From: Maricaulis sp048270095
GTDB taxonomy: Bacteria > Pseudomonadota > Alphaproteobacteria > Caulobacterales > Maricaulaceae
Assembly: GCF_048270095.1 (NCBI RefSeq)
Contig: NZ_JBLWTL010000005.1
Coordinates: 62,001-126,000, forward strand
Length of the DNA stretch: 64,000 nt
Direction: 5' to 3'
Made by a program: the position numbers and the translations under genes. Under the pieces are notes generated by a model. That model searched no databases. It saw only the letters and a list, made by a program, of their open reading frames with translations, and was not told where the DNA came from. Shown piece by piece: positions 32,816-42,086 of the stretch. How positions within the stretch are numbered: position 1 is the stretch's first letter; every line of letters begins with the position of its first letter.

Positions 32816-34366
32816 ATGGCTGACGCAAAACATGCCCTGAACAGGGACGCAATTCTGGACGGGGATGATCCCTTTCTCGATGCTTCGGATATCGAGCGGC
32901 TGATGCTCGGCGAGGCGGCGCCGATGGCTGCGCAGGCCGCCGCGAAACCTGCCCCGGCGGATGTCGACAGGGGGAGCCGGCGTTTTGGTGCCGGCTCGAC
33001 GCCCGAGGCCGATGAATTCCTTGATAGCTACCATTCGGAAACCCCGGCACCGGCACCGCAGTCGCAAAGCTCTCTCGACGCCGAATTCGCAGAGCTGCAG
33101 GACGAGTTCATGGCGAGCCAGGCCTCGATGCCGGCCGGCGAGGCCCTGTATGGTGAGATCGATCGCGAGATTGCCGATCAGCCGGTGCCGCGTATCTCGA
33201 TCGCAGCCTTTTGCGAGCGCCCCGAAACCGGGGCGCTGGTGCATAACGCGGCCGGCGACCGCCGGCTCGCCAAGGCGCATATCGCGGTTGAGCTTGGCGG
33301 ACTGCCTGCGGCCATCGAACGCTATCATGACGCGACCACGCCCAATCTCCTGATTGTGGAATCAGGCATGCGCGGGCAGGGCTTGTTCGAACAGCTTGAG
33401 GAACTCGCCAGCGTCTGCGACCCGGACACCAAGGTCATCATCATTGGTGCTGCCAATGATATTGCGCTCTATCGTGAGCTGATGAAGCGCGGCGTGAGCG
33501 AGTATCTCGTGCCGCCGATGACGCCGCTTCACCTGATCCGCTCGATTTCGGACCTGTTTCTCGATCCCGAACAACCCTTTGCCGGCAAGACCATCGCTTT
33601 CATCGGTGCCAAGGGCGGTGTCGGGTCTTCGACCATCGCGCATAATTGTGCCTGGTCCTTGTCGGAAGGCCTGCAGACCGATGCCGTTCTGGTCGATCTC
33701 GACCTTTCTTTCGGCACGGCTGGCCTCGATTTCAACCAGGACCCGGCCCAGACCCTGGGCGATGCGCTCAACGAACCGGACCGGCTGGATGATGCATTGC
33801 TCGACCGGCTTCTGGTACGCTGCACCGAGCGCCTGAGCCTGTTCTCGGCGCCCGCGACGCTCGATCGGGACTGGGAGTTCACCCCGACGGAATACGAAAT
33901 GGTCCTCGACAAGGTCCGCCGCCAGGCGCCCTTCGTCGCGCTCGACCTGCCGCATCTCTGGCTGCCCTGGGTTCGCGATACCCTGCTTTCGGCAGACCAG
34001 GTCGTCGTCACCGTGACGCCGGACCTCGCCTCGCTGCGCAATGCCAAAAACCTGTTTGACCTGATCGCCGGCGCCCGCCCCAATGATGAGCTGCCCAAAG
34101 TCGTGATCAATATGGCCGGTATGCCGAAACGTCCGGAAATCCCCGTCAAGGATTTTGCCGATGCGCTGGGCACCCAGCCCGCGCTGGTCTTGCCATTCGA
34201 GCCGCAATTATTTGGCAAGGCAGCGAATAATGGCCAAATGATCCACGAGCTTGATCCCAAATCCAAGGCTGCGGACGGGTTCGCTCATCTCGCCGGACTG
34301 GTGACCGGGCGCACGGCAGGCCCGATGCGCAGGCGCTCCATCGTTTCGAAACTGTTCGGAGGCTAA
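32816..34366 (+). CDS. cpaE: Pilus assembly ATPase-like protein CpaE (TadZ)
   Basis: A 516-residue ParA/MinD-type protein that places the Tad machine at the pole. Residues 1-120 are acidic and low-complexity. A receiver-like atypical domain spans about 125-250. The ATPase part begins at about 258, with the deviant Walker A GAKGGVGSST (264-273) and VLVDLDLSFGTAGLDFNQDP as Walker A'/B region. No phospho-acceptor Asp is obvious in the receiver-like part. It is 22 bases after cpaD and 6 bases before cpaF. Confidence 0.94.
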   Translation: MADAKHALNRDAILDGDDPFLDASDIERLMLGEAAPMAAQAAAKPAPADVDRGSRRFGAGSTPEADEFLDSYHSETPAPAPQSQSSLDAEFAELQDEFMASQASMPAGEALYGEIDREIADQPVPRISIAAFCERPETGALVHNAAGDRRLAKAHIAVELGGLPAAIERYHDATTPNLLIVESGMRGQGLFEQLEELASVCDPDTKVIIIGAANDIALYRELMKRGVSEYLVPPMTPLHLIRSISDLFLDPEQPFAGKTIAFIGAKGGVGSSTIAHNCAWSLSEGLQTDAVLVDLDLSFGTAGLDFNQDPAQTLGDALNEPDRLDDALLDRLLVRCTERLSLFSAPATLDRDWEFTPTEYEMVLDKVRRQAPFVALDLPHLWLPWVRDTLLSADQVVVTVTPDLASLRNAKNLFDLIAGARPNDELPKVVINMAGMPKRPEIPVKDFADALGTQPALVLPFEPQLFGKAANNGQMIHELDPKSKAADGFAHLAGLVTGRTAGPMRRRSIVSKLFGG

Positions 34367-34372
34367 CCCGTC

Positions 34373-35899
34373 ATGTTCGGAAAACGGGCTGGAGGTCCAA
34401 AACCGACGCCGGCACCGGCGGCACCGGCCCCGAAGCGGGCCGAGGCCCGCGCCGCGCCTGTTGCCAGCTCTGCGACCCGTACCGCATCCGACACAGCGGC
34501 GAATTCAGGTAGCAAGCTGGCCGCCAAACTGGCGCCGCAACCGGCTGCCAAGCCAGCCAACAAGCCGGCCGCCAAAGCCGTGCCGCGCACCGCACGTGTC
34601 GCGGCCGACCCGGTTGGTGGGCGGTCTGAAGAATATTACGCAATCAAGACGACGATCTTCAATGCCCTGATCGATACGATTGATCTGGGCCAGTTGTCGC
34701 GTCTCGACCAGGAGACGGCCGCGGAGGAAATCCGCGACATCGTCACCGAGATTATCTCGATCAAGAATGTTGCGATGTCGATCGCCGAGCAGGAACAACT
34801 GCTCCAGGACATCTGCAATGACGTGCTCGGCTATGGCCCGCTCGAGCCCTTGCTGGCCCGGGATGACATCTCCGACATCATGGTCAATGGCGCCGATGCC
34901 GTCTTCATCGAAGTCAATGGCAAGGTCGAGAAGACCAATATCCGCTTCCGTGACAATGCCCAGCTGATGAATATCTGTCAGCGGATCGTCAGCCAGGTCG
35001 GCCGCCGGGTTGATGAAAGCTCGCCGATCTGTGATGCGCGTCTCGCCGATGGTTCCCGGGTCAACGTCATCGCGCCGCCTCTGGCGCTGGATGGCCCGAC
35101 CCTCACCATCCGGAAATTCAAAAAAGACAAGCTGACCATGCCCGATCTGGTCAATTACGGCTCGATCACGCCGGAAGGCGCCAAGGTGCTCGCCGTTATC
35201 GGTGCCAGCCGCTGTAACGTGCTGATCTCCGGCGGTACCGGTTCCGGCAAGACGACGCTGCTCAATTGTATGACCGGTTTCATTGAACTCGATGAGCGCG
35301 TCGTGACTTGCGAAGATGCCGCCGAACTGCAGCTTCAGCAGCCGCACGTGGTCCGTCTCGAGACCCGCCCGCCCAATCTGGAAGGCAGTGGCGAGGTCAC
35401 CATGCGTGACCTGGTCAAGAACTGCCTGCGTATGCGCCCTGAACGCATCATCGTTGGCGAGGTCCGCGGGCCGGAAAGCTTTGATCTGCTGCAGGCGATG
35501 AATACCGGCCATGACGGCTCGATGGGCACGCTGCACGCCAACTCACCGCGCGAAGCCATGGCGCGGATCGAATCCATGATCACCATGGGCGGCTATAATT
35601 TGCCGACCCGCACGATCCGCGAAATGATCGTCGGTTCGATCGATGTCATCGTCCAGGCAGCGCGCCTGCGCGACGGCTCGCGCAAGATCACGCACATTAC
35701 CGAAGTGATCGGCATGGAGGGCGATGTCATCGTCACCCAGGATCTCTTCCTCTATGAAATCCAGGGCGAGGATGATGATGGCGGCATTACCGGTCGCCAT
35801 GTCTCGACCGGTATCGCGCGTCCGAAATTCTGGGACCGCGCCCGCTATTTCGGTCTTGACCGCGAACTGGCCGCTGCCCTCGACGCGTCGGAGGCCTGA
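34373..35899 (+). CDS. cpaF: Tad secretion ATPase CpaF (TadA)
   Basis: A 508-residue type II/IV secretion ATPase that powers pilus assembly and probably retraction. Residues 1-80 are an Ala/Pro/Lys-rich tail. The ATPase core has Walker A GGTGSGKT (287-294), the Asp box and CEDAAELQLQ (about 313-322), Walker B RIIVGEVRG (358-366) and the His box MGTLHANSPREA (384-395). TadB and TadC, its membrane partners, follow directly; the stop of cpaF is 2 bases from the tadB start. Confidence 0.96.
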   Translation: MFGKRAGGPKPTPAPAAPAPKRAEARAAPVASSATRTASDTAANSGSKLAAKLAPQPAAKPANKPAAKAVPRTARVAADPVGGRSEEYYAIKTTIFNALIDTIDLGQLSRLDQETAAEEIRDIVTEIISIKNVAMSIAEQEQLLQDICNDVLGYGPLEPLLARDDISDIMVNGADAVFIEVNGKVEKTNIRFRDNAQLMNICQRIVSQVGRRVDESSPICDARLADGSRVNVIAPPLALDGPTLTIRKFKKDKLTMPDLVNYGSITPEGAKVLAVIGASRCNVLISGGTGSGKTTLLNCMTGFIELDERVVTCEDAAELQLQQPHVVRLETRPPNLEGSGEVTMRDLVKNCLRMRPERIIVGEVRGPESFDLLQAMNTGHDGSMGTLHANSPREAMARIESMITMGGYNLPTRTIREMIVGSIDVIVQAARLRDGSRKITHITEVIGMEGDVIVTQDLFLYEIQGEDDDGGITGRHVSTGIARPKFWDRARYFGLDRELAAALDASEA

Positions 35900-35901
35900 G
35901 C

Positions 35902-36894
35902 ATGAGCCCCGACCTTGCCTTTATCCTCGCCGCGGCCGCGGCCTTCTTCGCAGTTGGCGGCGTCGGCTGGGTCACTCTGGGTGCGATGGGCGATGCCCAG
36001 TCGAAAAAACGTCTCGACCGGGCGGTCGGCGGGCGGCCTGCCCGTTCCAAGCGCGCGAATGCGACCCTCGACAGCGCCGCTCAACGGCGCCGCCAGGTCC
36101 AGGATTCGCTCAAGGACATGGAGCAACGCCAGAAGGATATCCGGAAGAAATCCATTACCCTGAAGGCGCGAATCCAGCAGGCCGGGATGAGTTTCACCCC
36201 GACCGCGTTCTGGATTACCTCGGCGTGCCTCGGTGTGGCCGGCTTCCTGATCGCTCTGGTGACCGGGCAAAGCCTGTTGGTCTCGGCAGGCATTGCACTG
36301 GTTTCCGGGTTGGGCATGCCGCGCTGGACGCTCGGGTTGTTGCGAGGCCGCCGTCAGGGCAAATTCACTGGCGAGTTTGCAAACTCCATCGACATCATCG
36401 TGCGCGGCGTCAAATCGGGCCTGCCGCTCAATGAGTGCCTCAACATTATCGCCCGCGAATCCCCGGAGCCGATCTGCTCGGAATTCCAGCTGTTGACGGA
36501 AGGCTTGCGGGTCGGTCAGTCACTGGAGGACGGGCTCGACAAAATGTGTGAGCGCATGCCGCTCCCCGAGCTCAACTTCTTCCGTACCGTGTTGATCATC
36601 CAGCAAAAGACCGGTGGCAATCTGGCCGAGACCCTGGGCAATCTGTCTGGCGTCCTGCGCGCACGCCGGATGATGCGCGAAAAAATCGACGCCCTGTCCG
36701 GCGAGGCCAAGGCCTCGGCGGCGATCATCGGCTCGCTCCCACCAGGCGTGCTCGCCATCGTCTACGCCACGACGCCAGACTATATGAGCCAGATGTTCAT
36801 CCACCCCACCGGCCAGCTCATGCTGCTCGGCGGCGCGACCTGGATGGCGATCGGGATCTTTGTCATGCGCGGCATGATCAATTTCAAAATGTGA
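35902..36894 (+). CDS. tadB: Inner-membrane pilus platform protein TadB
   Basis: A 330-residue T2SSF-domain protein. An N-terminal membrane segment (residues 5-27) precedes a charged cytoplasmic stretch. Membrane segments at about 95-140 follow, and the T2SSF domain (about 165-295) has SIDIIVRGVKSGLPLNECL and FRTVLIIQQKTGGNLAETLGNL. A final membrane segment lies at about 300-325. With TadC it forms the platform driven by CpaF. Confidence 0.94.
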   Translation: MSPDLAFILAAAAAFFAVGGVGWVTLGAMGDAQSKKRLDRAVGGRPARSKRANATLDSAAQRRRQVQDSLKDMEQRQKDIRKKSITLKARIQQAGMSFTPTAFWITSACLGVAGFLIALVTGQSLLVSAGIALVSGLGMPRWTLGLLRGRRQGKFTGEFANSIDIIVRGVKSGLPLNECLNIIARESPEPICSEFQLLTEGLRVGQSLEDGLDKMCERMPLPELNFFRTVLIIQQKTGGNLAETLGNLSGVLRARRMMREKIDALSGEAKASAAIIGSLPPGVLAIVYATTPDYMSQMFIHPTGQLMLLGGATWMAIGIFVMRGMINFKM

Positions 36895-36898
36895 GGCG

Positions 36899-37903
36899 AT
36901 GGGCATGTTCGGCATCAGCTTCAACGATTTGCGCGACTTTCTGACCGACCCGGAAATGCTTGTGATGGCGATCTCCGCCATCCTGGTCTTCGCCACCATC
37001 GTCACCCTCGCCGGGCCAATGATGGGCGGCGACAATCTCGACAAGCGCGTCAAGTCGGTTCGCAACCGGCGCGAGGAATTGCGCAAGCGCAATCGCGAAC
37101 AGCTCGAGGCCAATTCGCGCGGGCGCGGCGGCGGTTCGATCCGCAGTGTTGAAGCCAAGGGCGTGATGCGCAAGGTGGTGGATTCCCTCAACCTGCAAAA
37201 GGCCTTCGAAGACCCCGCTTTGCAGATGAAGCTGCAACAGGCCGGATTCCGCGGCAGCCGCCCGGCGGTCACCTTCTACTTCTTCCGCCTGACCATGCCT
37301 TTCATCCTGCTGGCGGGGGCCTTGTTCTATGTCTTCATGGTCAATGATTTCGGCCTGCCGACGATCACCCGGGTCTGTTTCTCGCTCGGCTTTGGCATGC
37401 TCGGCTACTACGCGCCGAACCTGTATCTCTCAAACGCCGCCGCCAACCGTCAGCAATCCATCATGGGATCATTTCCCGACGGGCTGGACCTGCTATTGAT
37501 CTGCGTCGAGGCGGGCATGTCGATCGAGGCTGCCTTCCACAAGGTCGCCACCGAGATTGGAAATCAGTCGCTCGAACTGGCGGAGGAGTTGTCCCTGACC
37601 ACGGCCGAGCTCGCCTATCTGCCCGATCGCCGTGTCGCCTACGAAAATCTCGCCAAACGCACCAATCATCCCGGCGTCAAGGCCGTCTGTACCTCGCTGA
37701 TCCAGGCCGAGCGCTACGGTACGCCCCTGGGTCAGGCCCTGCGGGTCATGGCGAAGGAAAATCGCGACATGCGCCTGGCCAATGCCGAAAAAAAAGCCGC
37801 TGCACTGCCTGCAAAATTGACAGTGCCGATGATTGTCTTCTTCCTGCCCGTGCTGTTCGTGGTTATCCTCGGACCGGCCATCATTCGCTTCAACAGCATG
37901 TGA
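36899..37903 (+). CDS. tadC: Inner-membrane pilus platform protein TadC
   Basis: A 334-residue partner of TadB with the same T2SSF architecture. Membrane segments lie at about 18-40, 125-175 and 300-325. The T2SSF domain includes GLDLLLICVEAGMSIEAAF and KAVCTSLIQAERYGTPLGQALRVMAKENRDMR, then KAAALPAKLTVPMIVFFLPVLF. It begins 4 bases after tadB. An internal ATG at 36905 is a possible alternative start. Confidence 0.94.
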   Translation: MGMFGISFNDLRDFLTDPEMLVMAISAILVFATIVTLAGPMMGGDNLDKRVKSVRNRREELRKRNREQLEANSRGRGGGSIRSVEAKGVMRKVVDSLNLQKAFEDPALQMKLQQAGFRGSRPAVTFYFFRLTMPFILLAGALFYVFMVNDFGLPTITRVCFSLGFGMLGYYAPNLYLSNAAANRQQSIMGSFPDGLDLLLICVEAGMSIEAAFHKVATEIGNQSLELAEELSLTTAELAYLPDRRVAYENLAKRTNHPGVKAVCTSLIQAERYGTPLGQALRVMAKENRDMRLANAEKKAAALPAKLTVPMIVFFLPVLFVVILGPAIIRFNSM

Positions 37904-37964
37904 TGGCCTCAGTTGGCGCGCTATTTGAATAGTGTGCCCCATGTTGGACAGGTGGACACAGCCC

Positions 37965-38462
37965 ATGTTTTCCGGGCGCAAATCGGCGGACAAGCTCCGC
38001 GACCAGATCGATGCAGCGGATCTGGCTGTGGCGTCAGCCATGGCTGCGATCTTTGAGGATGATGTTGCGGCAGCGCGCAAGGCGCTGGCGGCTGCGCCGA
38101 AAACCCATTTCGCGGATATGGGCTGGAAGGTGGATCTCGCCACGGCGATGATCGAGCTCAAAACGGGACGTCACAAACAGGGAATCCAGAAGCTGATCAG
38201 CGTCTGTGCCCGTCTCGACGACACTTCGATGGGCCGCGACGACAAGAATTATCTTCGCCTGTACGCGCTCTATCGAGCCAGCGAAGCCTCCAAGGGCGGC
38301 AAGGCACCGATGGAAATGCGGATTCTTGTGGAAGATTTCCGCTTCGATCACACCATGGTGACGCCCTTGCTGCGCAAGGACTTTCCGCTCAAGAAAATGG
38401 ATGATGCCGAGATCGCGCCGCCGCCACCGCCGCCGCCCGCCATTCCGCTTGTCGAAAGCTGA
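37965..38462 (+). CDS. Small conserved-looking protein at the end of the tad operon
   Basis: About 165 residues from ATG 37965, preceded by AGGTGG; starts at 37932 (GTG) and 37941 are possible. I do not recognise a family. Residues 1-110 are helical and Ala/Lys-rich, like a short repeat-helix protein (KALAAAPKTHFADMGWKV, IQKLISVCARLDD). The tail is a run of seven prolines followed by AIPLVES. There is no signal peptide or membrane segment, so it is cytoplasmic. It lies 61 bases after tadC on the same strand and before the convergent tadD, which suggests a part in pilus function. Confidence 0.75.
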   Translation: MFSGRKSADKLRDQIDAADLAVASAMAAIFEDDVAAARKALAAAPKTHFADMGWKVDLATAMIELKTGRHKQGIQKLISVCARLDDTSMGRDDKNYLRLYALYRASEASKGGKAPMEMRILVEDFRFDHTMVTPLLRKDFPLKKMDDAEIAPPPPPPPAIPLVES

Positions 38463-38513
38463 TCCCGGACTTCCGGTTTCGATCAGCCGACTTCAATCCC
38501 GGAACCGAAGACG

Positions 38514-39308
38514 TCAGTCCCCGCGCAGCGAATCATAGCTGCGTCGTGAGGTCAGCATGGCGCGGACATAGGCCATATTCGATTCGGCCATCGCCGGTGT
38601 GACATCATAGCGTGCCACTTCCTCGGCTTCCGCGAACCGGCCCTGCAAGGCAATCACAAGGGCGAGATTCTGGCGTACTGCGGCTTCGGCGCCGGGCCGG
38701 ATCATGGCTTCGCGCAACATGCGCTCGGCGGTTTCCGCTTCGCCTGACAGCGCATGGGACAGCGCCAGATTGGACATTGCCGTTGGCTCTCCCGGTGAAA
38801 GAACCAGGGCGCTGCGGAAGCTTTGCCGGGCCTGGTCGGGCTGGCCACCCTGCTCATAGGCGACGCCGAGCGTGTTGAAGACGCGCCAATTGGTCGGATC
38901 AGCCTGCGCCGCCCGGCGCAGCGGCTCGGTGGCGCGGGTGCCGCGGCCGGTTGAGGTGAGGGCGGTTCCATAGGCGAGCAGTAATTGCGGGCTGCCCGGA
39001 TGGAGGGCCAGGGCCTGCTGCGCAATCTCGATGGCCCGCTGTGGATTGCCCAGCTGGCGCAGCGCATTGGACAATTCATAGGCCGCTTCAAGATCGGAAG
39101 GGTTGAGTTCATGCGCCTCGGCCCAGAATGTCGCTTGGGTCAACATGTCCTGGCTTCGGATCGCGACCCGTTCCTGACTGGTTGCGGGCACGATGCTGCG
39201 CGCATCGAGTTCGGCGGCGAGCGCCTGCTCCTCGTCGGTGCGCGCTGTCGTCGCGCACGCGGTCAGAACAAGGGCGGCAAGGGGGATGGCGAGGAATGAG
39301 ATGCGCAT
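38514..39308 (-). CDS. tadD: TPR lipoprotein TadD
   Basis: 264 residues from ATG 39308; longer frames to 39704 are antisense to pepA. The lipobox LTACA puts the lipidated Cys at residue 18. TPR repeats fill about 75-240, for example NPSDLEAAYELSNALRQLG, HPGSPQLLLAYGTALTSTG and PTNWRVFNTLGVAYEQGGQ. TadD is an outer-membrane-associated assembly factor of the Tad pilus. It is transcribed toward the rest of the locus, and its promoter must lie in the 118-base gap before pepA. Confidence 0.9.
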   Translation of the reverse strand: MRISFLAIPLAALVLTACATTARTDEEQALAAELDARSIVPATSQERVAIRSQDMLTQATFWAEAHELNPSDLEAAYELSNALRQLGNPQRAIEIAQQALALHPGSPQLLLAYGTALTSTGRGTRATEPLRRAAQADPTNWRVFNTLGVAYEQGGQPDQARQSFRSALVLSPGEPTAMSNLALSHALSGEAETAERMLREAMIRPGAEAAVRQNLALVIALQGRFAEAEEVARYDVTPAMAESNMAYVRAMLTSRRSYDSLRGD

Positions 39309-39426
39309 GACGGGACCATTTACTGCGAGCCTGGCTTGAATCTGCGCCCGCCCGGTCAAGAATGCGTTAATACACACGGCGCCGGCGATATCGCCGCACC
39401 ATGATCCCGCAGGGAAGGTCAGCCCC

Positions 39427-40785
39427 ATGAATTCGTTTTTCTCGTCCTCGGCTTCGGCGCGCACCGTTCGTCTGGTCAGCCAGGCGCAGCGCGACGATGT
39501 GGTCGCCCAGCTTCCGGCCGCCGAGCGCCCGCTCGCGGCGGGTTTCGCGGGCAAGCCTGGCCAGATCGTTCTGCTGCCATCCGACAGTATTTCGGGAGCC
39601 TTGTTCGGGATCGGCAATGGCGAGGATGCGTTTGCCCTCGGCGCAGCAGCCTTTGGCTTGCCCGAGGGTGACTGGCAGATCGATGACATGCCTGACGCGC
39701 TCAATCCCGGCCTCGTTTCGCTCGCCTGGGCGCTGGGCAGTTATCGCTTTACCCTGTTCAAGGCCGCTGAGCGCGAGCCTGCGCGCCTTGTGCCGCCTGC
39801 CGGGACCGATATCGCCGAAATCACGTCGATTGCCTCTGCGGCGATGCTGACGCGCGACCTGGTCAATTCCCCGGCGGATATCATGGGCCCGGAGGGGCTC
39901 GAAGCGGCCTTCCGGAAACTGGGTAAGCAGCATGGCGCCAAGCTCACCGTCACCAAGGGCGACGCGCTTTTGAAGCAGAATTTCCCGATGATCCATGCCG
40001 TCGGCCGCGCCGCCGGCGAAGCGCCGCGCCTGCTCGAACTGGAATGGGGCGATCCGGCGCATCCGCGTTTGGCCCTGGTGGGCAAGGGTGTGTGTTTCGA
40101 TAGCGGCGGGCTCGACCTGAAGCCGGCCGCCGGCATGCGCTGGATGAAGAAGGATATGGGCGGCGCCGCCAATGCAATGGGGCTGGCCCAACTGGTGATG
40201 GCGGCGAAATTGCCCGTGCGGCTGCATGTCCTGGTGCCGGCGGTCGAGAATGCGGTGGGTGCTGATGCTTTCCGGCCCGGCGATATCCTGGTCTCGCGCC
40301 AGGGGATCACGGTTGAGATCGACAATACCGATGCGGAAGGCCGCCTCGTGCTGGCCGATGCGCTGAGCCGCGCCGTTGAGGACAAGCCGGACCTGCTGAT
40401 CGATTTCGCGACCCTGACCGGTGCGGCCCGCGTGGCGCTCGGCCCGGAAGTCATGCCCTTCTATACCGATGACGAGGCCCTGGCAGCGGAGATTTTCGCG
40501 GCCGGAAATGCCGTCGCTGACCCGCTCTGGCGCATGCCGCTCTGGGATGGTTATGAGCGCGAAATCGAGGGTGATATCTCCGACATCGTTAATAGTGCCG
40601 CCATCCCGCTGGCCGGCTCGATCACCGCCGCGCTCTTCCTGCGCCGCTTTGTCGGGACATCCAAATGGGTGCATTTCGACATTTTTGGCTGGAATCTGAA
40701 GGATCGCCCCGGCCGGCCCAAGGGCGGCGAGATGCAGGGCGCGCGTGCCGTTTACCAAATGCTCAAACAGCGCTTCGTAAACTAG
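39427..40785 (+). CDS. Leucyl aminopeptidase family protein (M17)
   Basis: A 452-residue dinuclear-metal aminopeptidase that trims peptides in the cytoplasm. Its catalytic part (about 140-450) shows LVGKGVCFDSGGLDLKP (metal and catalytic Lys), MRWMKKDMGGAA and the family signature NTDAEGRLVLADAL. The N-terminal part is the substrate-gating domain. Length is slightly below E. coli PepA (503), as in the alphaproteobacterial 450-470-residue subgroup. It is divergent from tadD. Confidence 0.93.
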   Translation: MNSFFSSSASARTVRLVSQAQRDDVVAQLPAAERPLAAGFAGKPGQIVLLPSDSISGALFGIGNGEDAFALGAAAFGLPEGDWQIDDMPDALNPGLVSLAWALGSYRFTLFKAAEREPARLVPPAGTDIAEITSIASAAMLTRDLVNSPADIMGPEGLEAAFRKLGKQHGAKLTVTKGDALLKQNFPMIHAVGRAAGEAPRLLELEWGDPAHPRLALVGKGVCFDSGGLDLKPAAGMRWMKKDMGGAANAMGLAQLVMAAKLPVRLHVLVPAVENAVGADAFRPGDILVSRQGITVEIDNTDAEGRLVLADALSRAVEDKPDLLIDFATLTGAARVALGPEVMPFYTDDEALAAEIFAAGNAVADPLWRMPLWDGYEREIEGDISDIVNSAAIPLAGSITAALFLRRFVGTSKWVHFDIFGWNLKDRPGRPKGGEMQGARAVYQMLKQRFVN

Positions 40786-40818
40786 GCCCGAATCGATCAC
40801 GGGCTTCAGGGTAGCAAT

Positions 40819-41220
40819 ATGGCTTCGCAGGCGATGACATCGCTTGAGATGATGAGACGCGTCTCGGCGGATGCCGTTCGCGGGGCTGCGGCCGATCTCA
40901 CAGCGCGCCAGTTCGCGCTCCTGCTGGCGATTTTCATGCGCCCGGGACCCCATAGCGTGCGTGAACTGGCGCAGGCGCTCGACCTGCCAAAACCGGCGGT
41001 GACCCGGGCGCTCGACGTGCTCGAACGCCTTGGCTTCATCCGGCGCAAGCGCGACCAGACCGACCGGCGCGATGTCTCGGTGCATCGCACTGTCAAAGGG
41101 GCCGTGTTTCTGTACGATTACGGCGAAACCGTTGCTCACCGCGCCGAGGAGACCGCCTCATGCCCGCTCTGGATCCCCGCCTCACACCGGCACGCCCCGA
41201 CCTTGCCGCTGCCCATCTGA
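40819..41220 (+). CDS. Small MarR-family regulator overlapping the next gene
   Basis: A 133-residue protein with a compact winged helix: LTARQFALLLAIFMRPGP, SVRELAQALDLPKPAVTRALDVLERLGFIRR and the wing DQTDRRDVSVHRTVKGAVFL. The last 20 residues, after RAEETAS, are Pro/His-rich and unlike the family; they are read from the same bases as the start of the next gene, with a 61-base overlap. It follows pepA by 33 bases. The family fit of the first 110 residues is good, the tail may be lineage-specific. Confidence 0.82.
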   Translation: MASQAMTSLEMMRRVSADAVRGAAADLTARQFALLLAIFMRPGPHSVRELAQALDLPKPAVTRALDVLERLGFIRRKRDQTDRRDVSVHRTVKGAVFLYDYGETVAHRAEETASCPLWIPASHRHAPTLPLPI

Positions 41221-42011
41221 AGGGGCAGGTCGAGGCGACGCGTTTTGTTGAACCGGTGGACTATCAGGCGATTGCCGCCTCGGTCGCGATCCGCCGCACG
41301 CCGGAAGCTGACGGCGCCGTGGATGACCAGCTATTGGCCGGCGATATTTTCGCCCTGCTCGAGGAGAAGGATGGTTGGGGGTGGGGCTTTTCCCGCGCTG
41401 ACGGTTTTGTTGGCTGGGTCGATTTGCTGTCCCTGAGCCGTGAGGTTGAAGCGGTGGACCACCGGGTGACGGCGCTCCGCACCTACGCCTTCTCCGAACC
41501 GGACCTCAAATCCGAGCCTAACCTCTTGCTGTCGCTCAATTGCAGTTTCAGGGCCGGCCGTCGCGAAAGCCGCTATGTCGAGGCGATCGGGCTGGGCTGG
41601 GTGTTCGTGCCGCATTGTGGCTCGCTTGACGAGCGCGCGTCCGATTTTGTCGCCGTCGCCGAATCCTTTCTCGGCGCACCCTATCTCTGGGGCGGGAAAG
41701 AGAGCCTTGGTCTCGATTGTTCCGGCCTGGTGCAGATGGCGCTTCTTGCGGCGGGGACAGCCTTGCCCCGTGATTCCGATCAGCAGGAAGCGTATCTGGC
41801 CAAGCACTGGCGTGATGTGACCGGAAACCCGCAACGCCAGCGCGGCGACATCGTCTTCTGGCCGGGGCATGTTGGCATCATGACTGACAGCGAACACTTG
41901 CTGCACGCCAATGGCCATTGGATGGATGTCACGCTCGAGGAATTCGGAGCGGCTGAACGCCGCATTCGCGAAGCCCATGCCCCGGTCCGCGCGATATACC
42001 GCCAAGCCTGA
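41160..42011 (+). CDS. NlpC/P60 peptidoglycan endopeptidase with SH3-like domain
   Basis: A 283-residue enzyme. Bacterial SH3-like segments (about 30-130) precede the NlpC/P60 catalytic part (about 155-275): YLWGGKESLGLDCSGLVQMA (nucleophile Cys), RGDIVFWPGHVGIM (His) and LLHANGHW (third polar residue His). No signal peptide is visible, so it may act on recycled muropeptides in the cytoplasm, as YkfC-like enzymes do. GAGGAG lies 8 bases before the ATG inside the MarR reading frame, so its translation is probably coupled to that gene. A strong terminator follows. Confidence 0.92.
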   Translation: MPALDPRLTPARPDLAAAHLKGQVEATRFVEPVDYQAIAASVAIRRTPEADGAVDDQLLAGDIFALLEEKDGWGWGFSRADGFVGWVDLLSLSREVEAVDHRVTALRTYAFSEPDLKSEPNLLLSLNCSFRAGRRESRYVEAIGLGWVFVPHCGSLDERASDFVAVAESFLGAPYLWGGKESLGLDCSGLVQMALLAAGTALPRDSDQQEAYLAKHWRDVTGNPQRQRGDIVFWPGHVGIMTDSEHLLHANGHWMDVTLEEFGAAERRIREAHAPVRAIYRQA

Positions 42012-42025
42012 TTTCCGCTTTTCAG

Positions 42026-42070
42026 ACAAAAAAAGCCCCCGGAACATGCGTTCCGGGGGCCTTCTTGTCA
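42026..42070. terminator. Bidirectional terminator between NlpC/P60 and cytochrome c genes
   Basis: The perfect stem GCCCCCGGAAC/GTTCCGGGGGC has an ATGC loop, a run of As before it, and TT-rich sequence after. It can serve both convergent transcripts. Confidence 0.9.
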
Positions 42071-42086
42071 TCAGTCCGATCAGGCC

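Noticed and set aside
39367..41139. A 590-residue minus-strand frame across pepA and MarR genes
   Set aside because: Antisense artefact of GC-rich coding; both plus-strand genes have clear family motifs.
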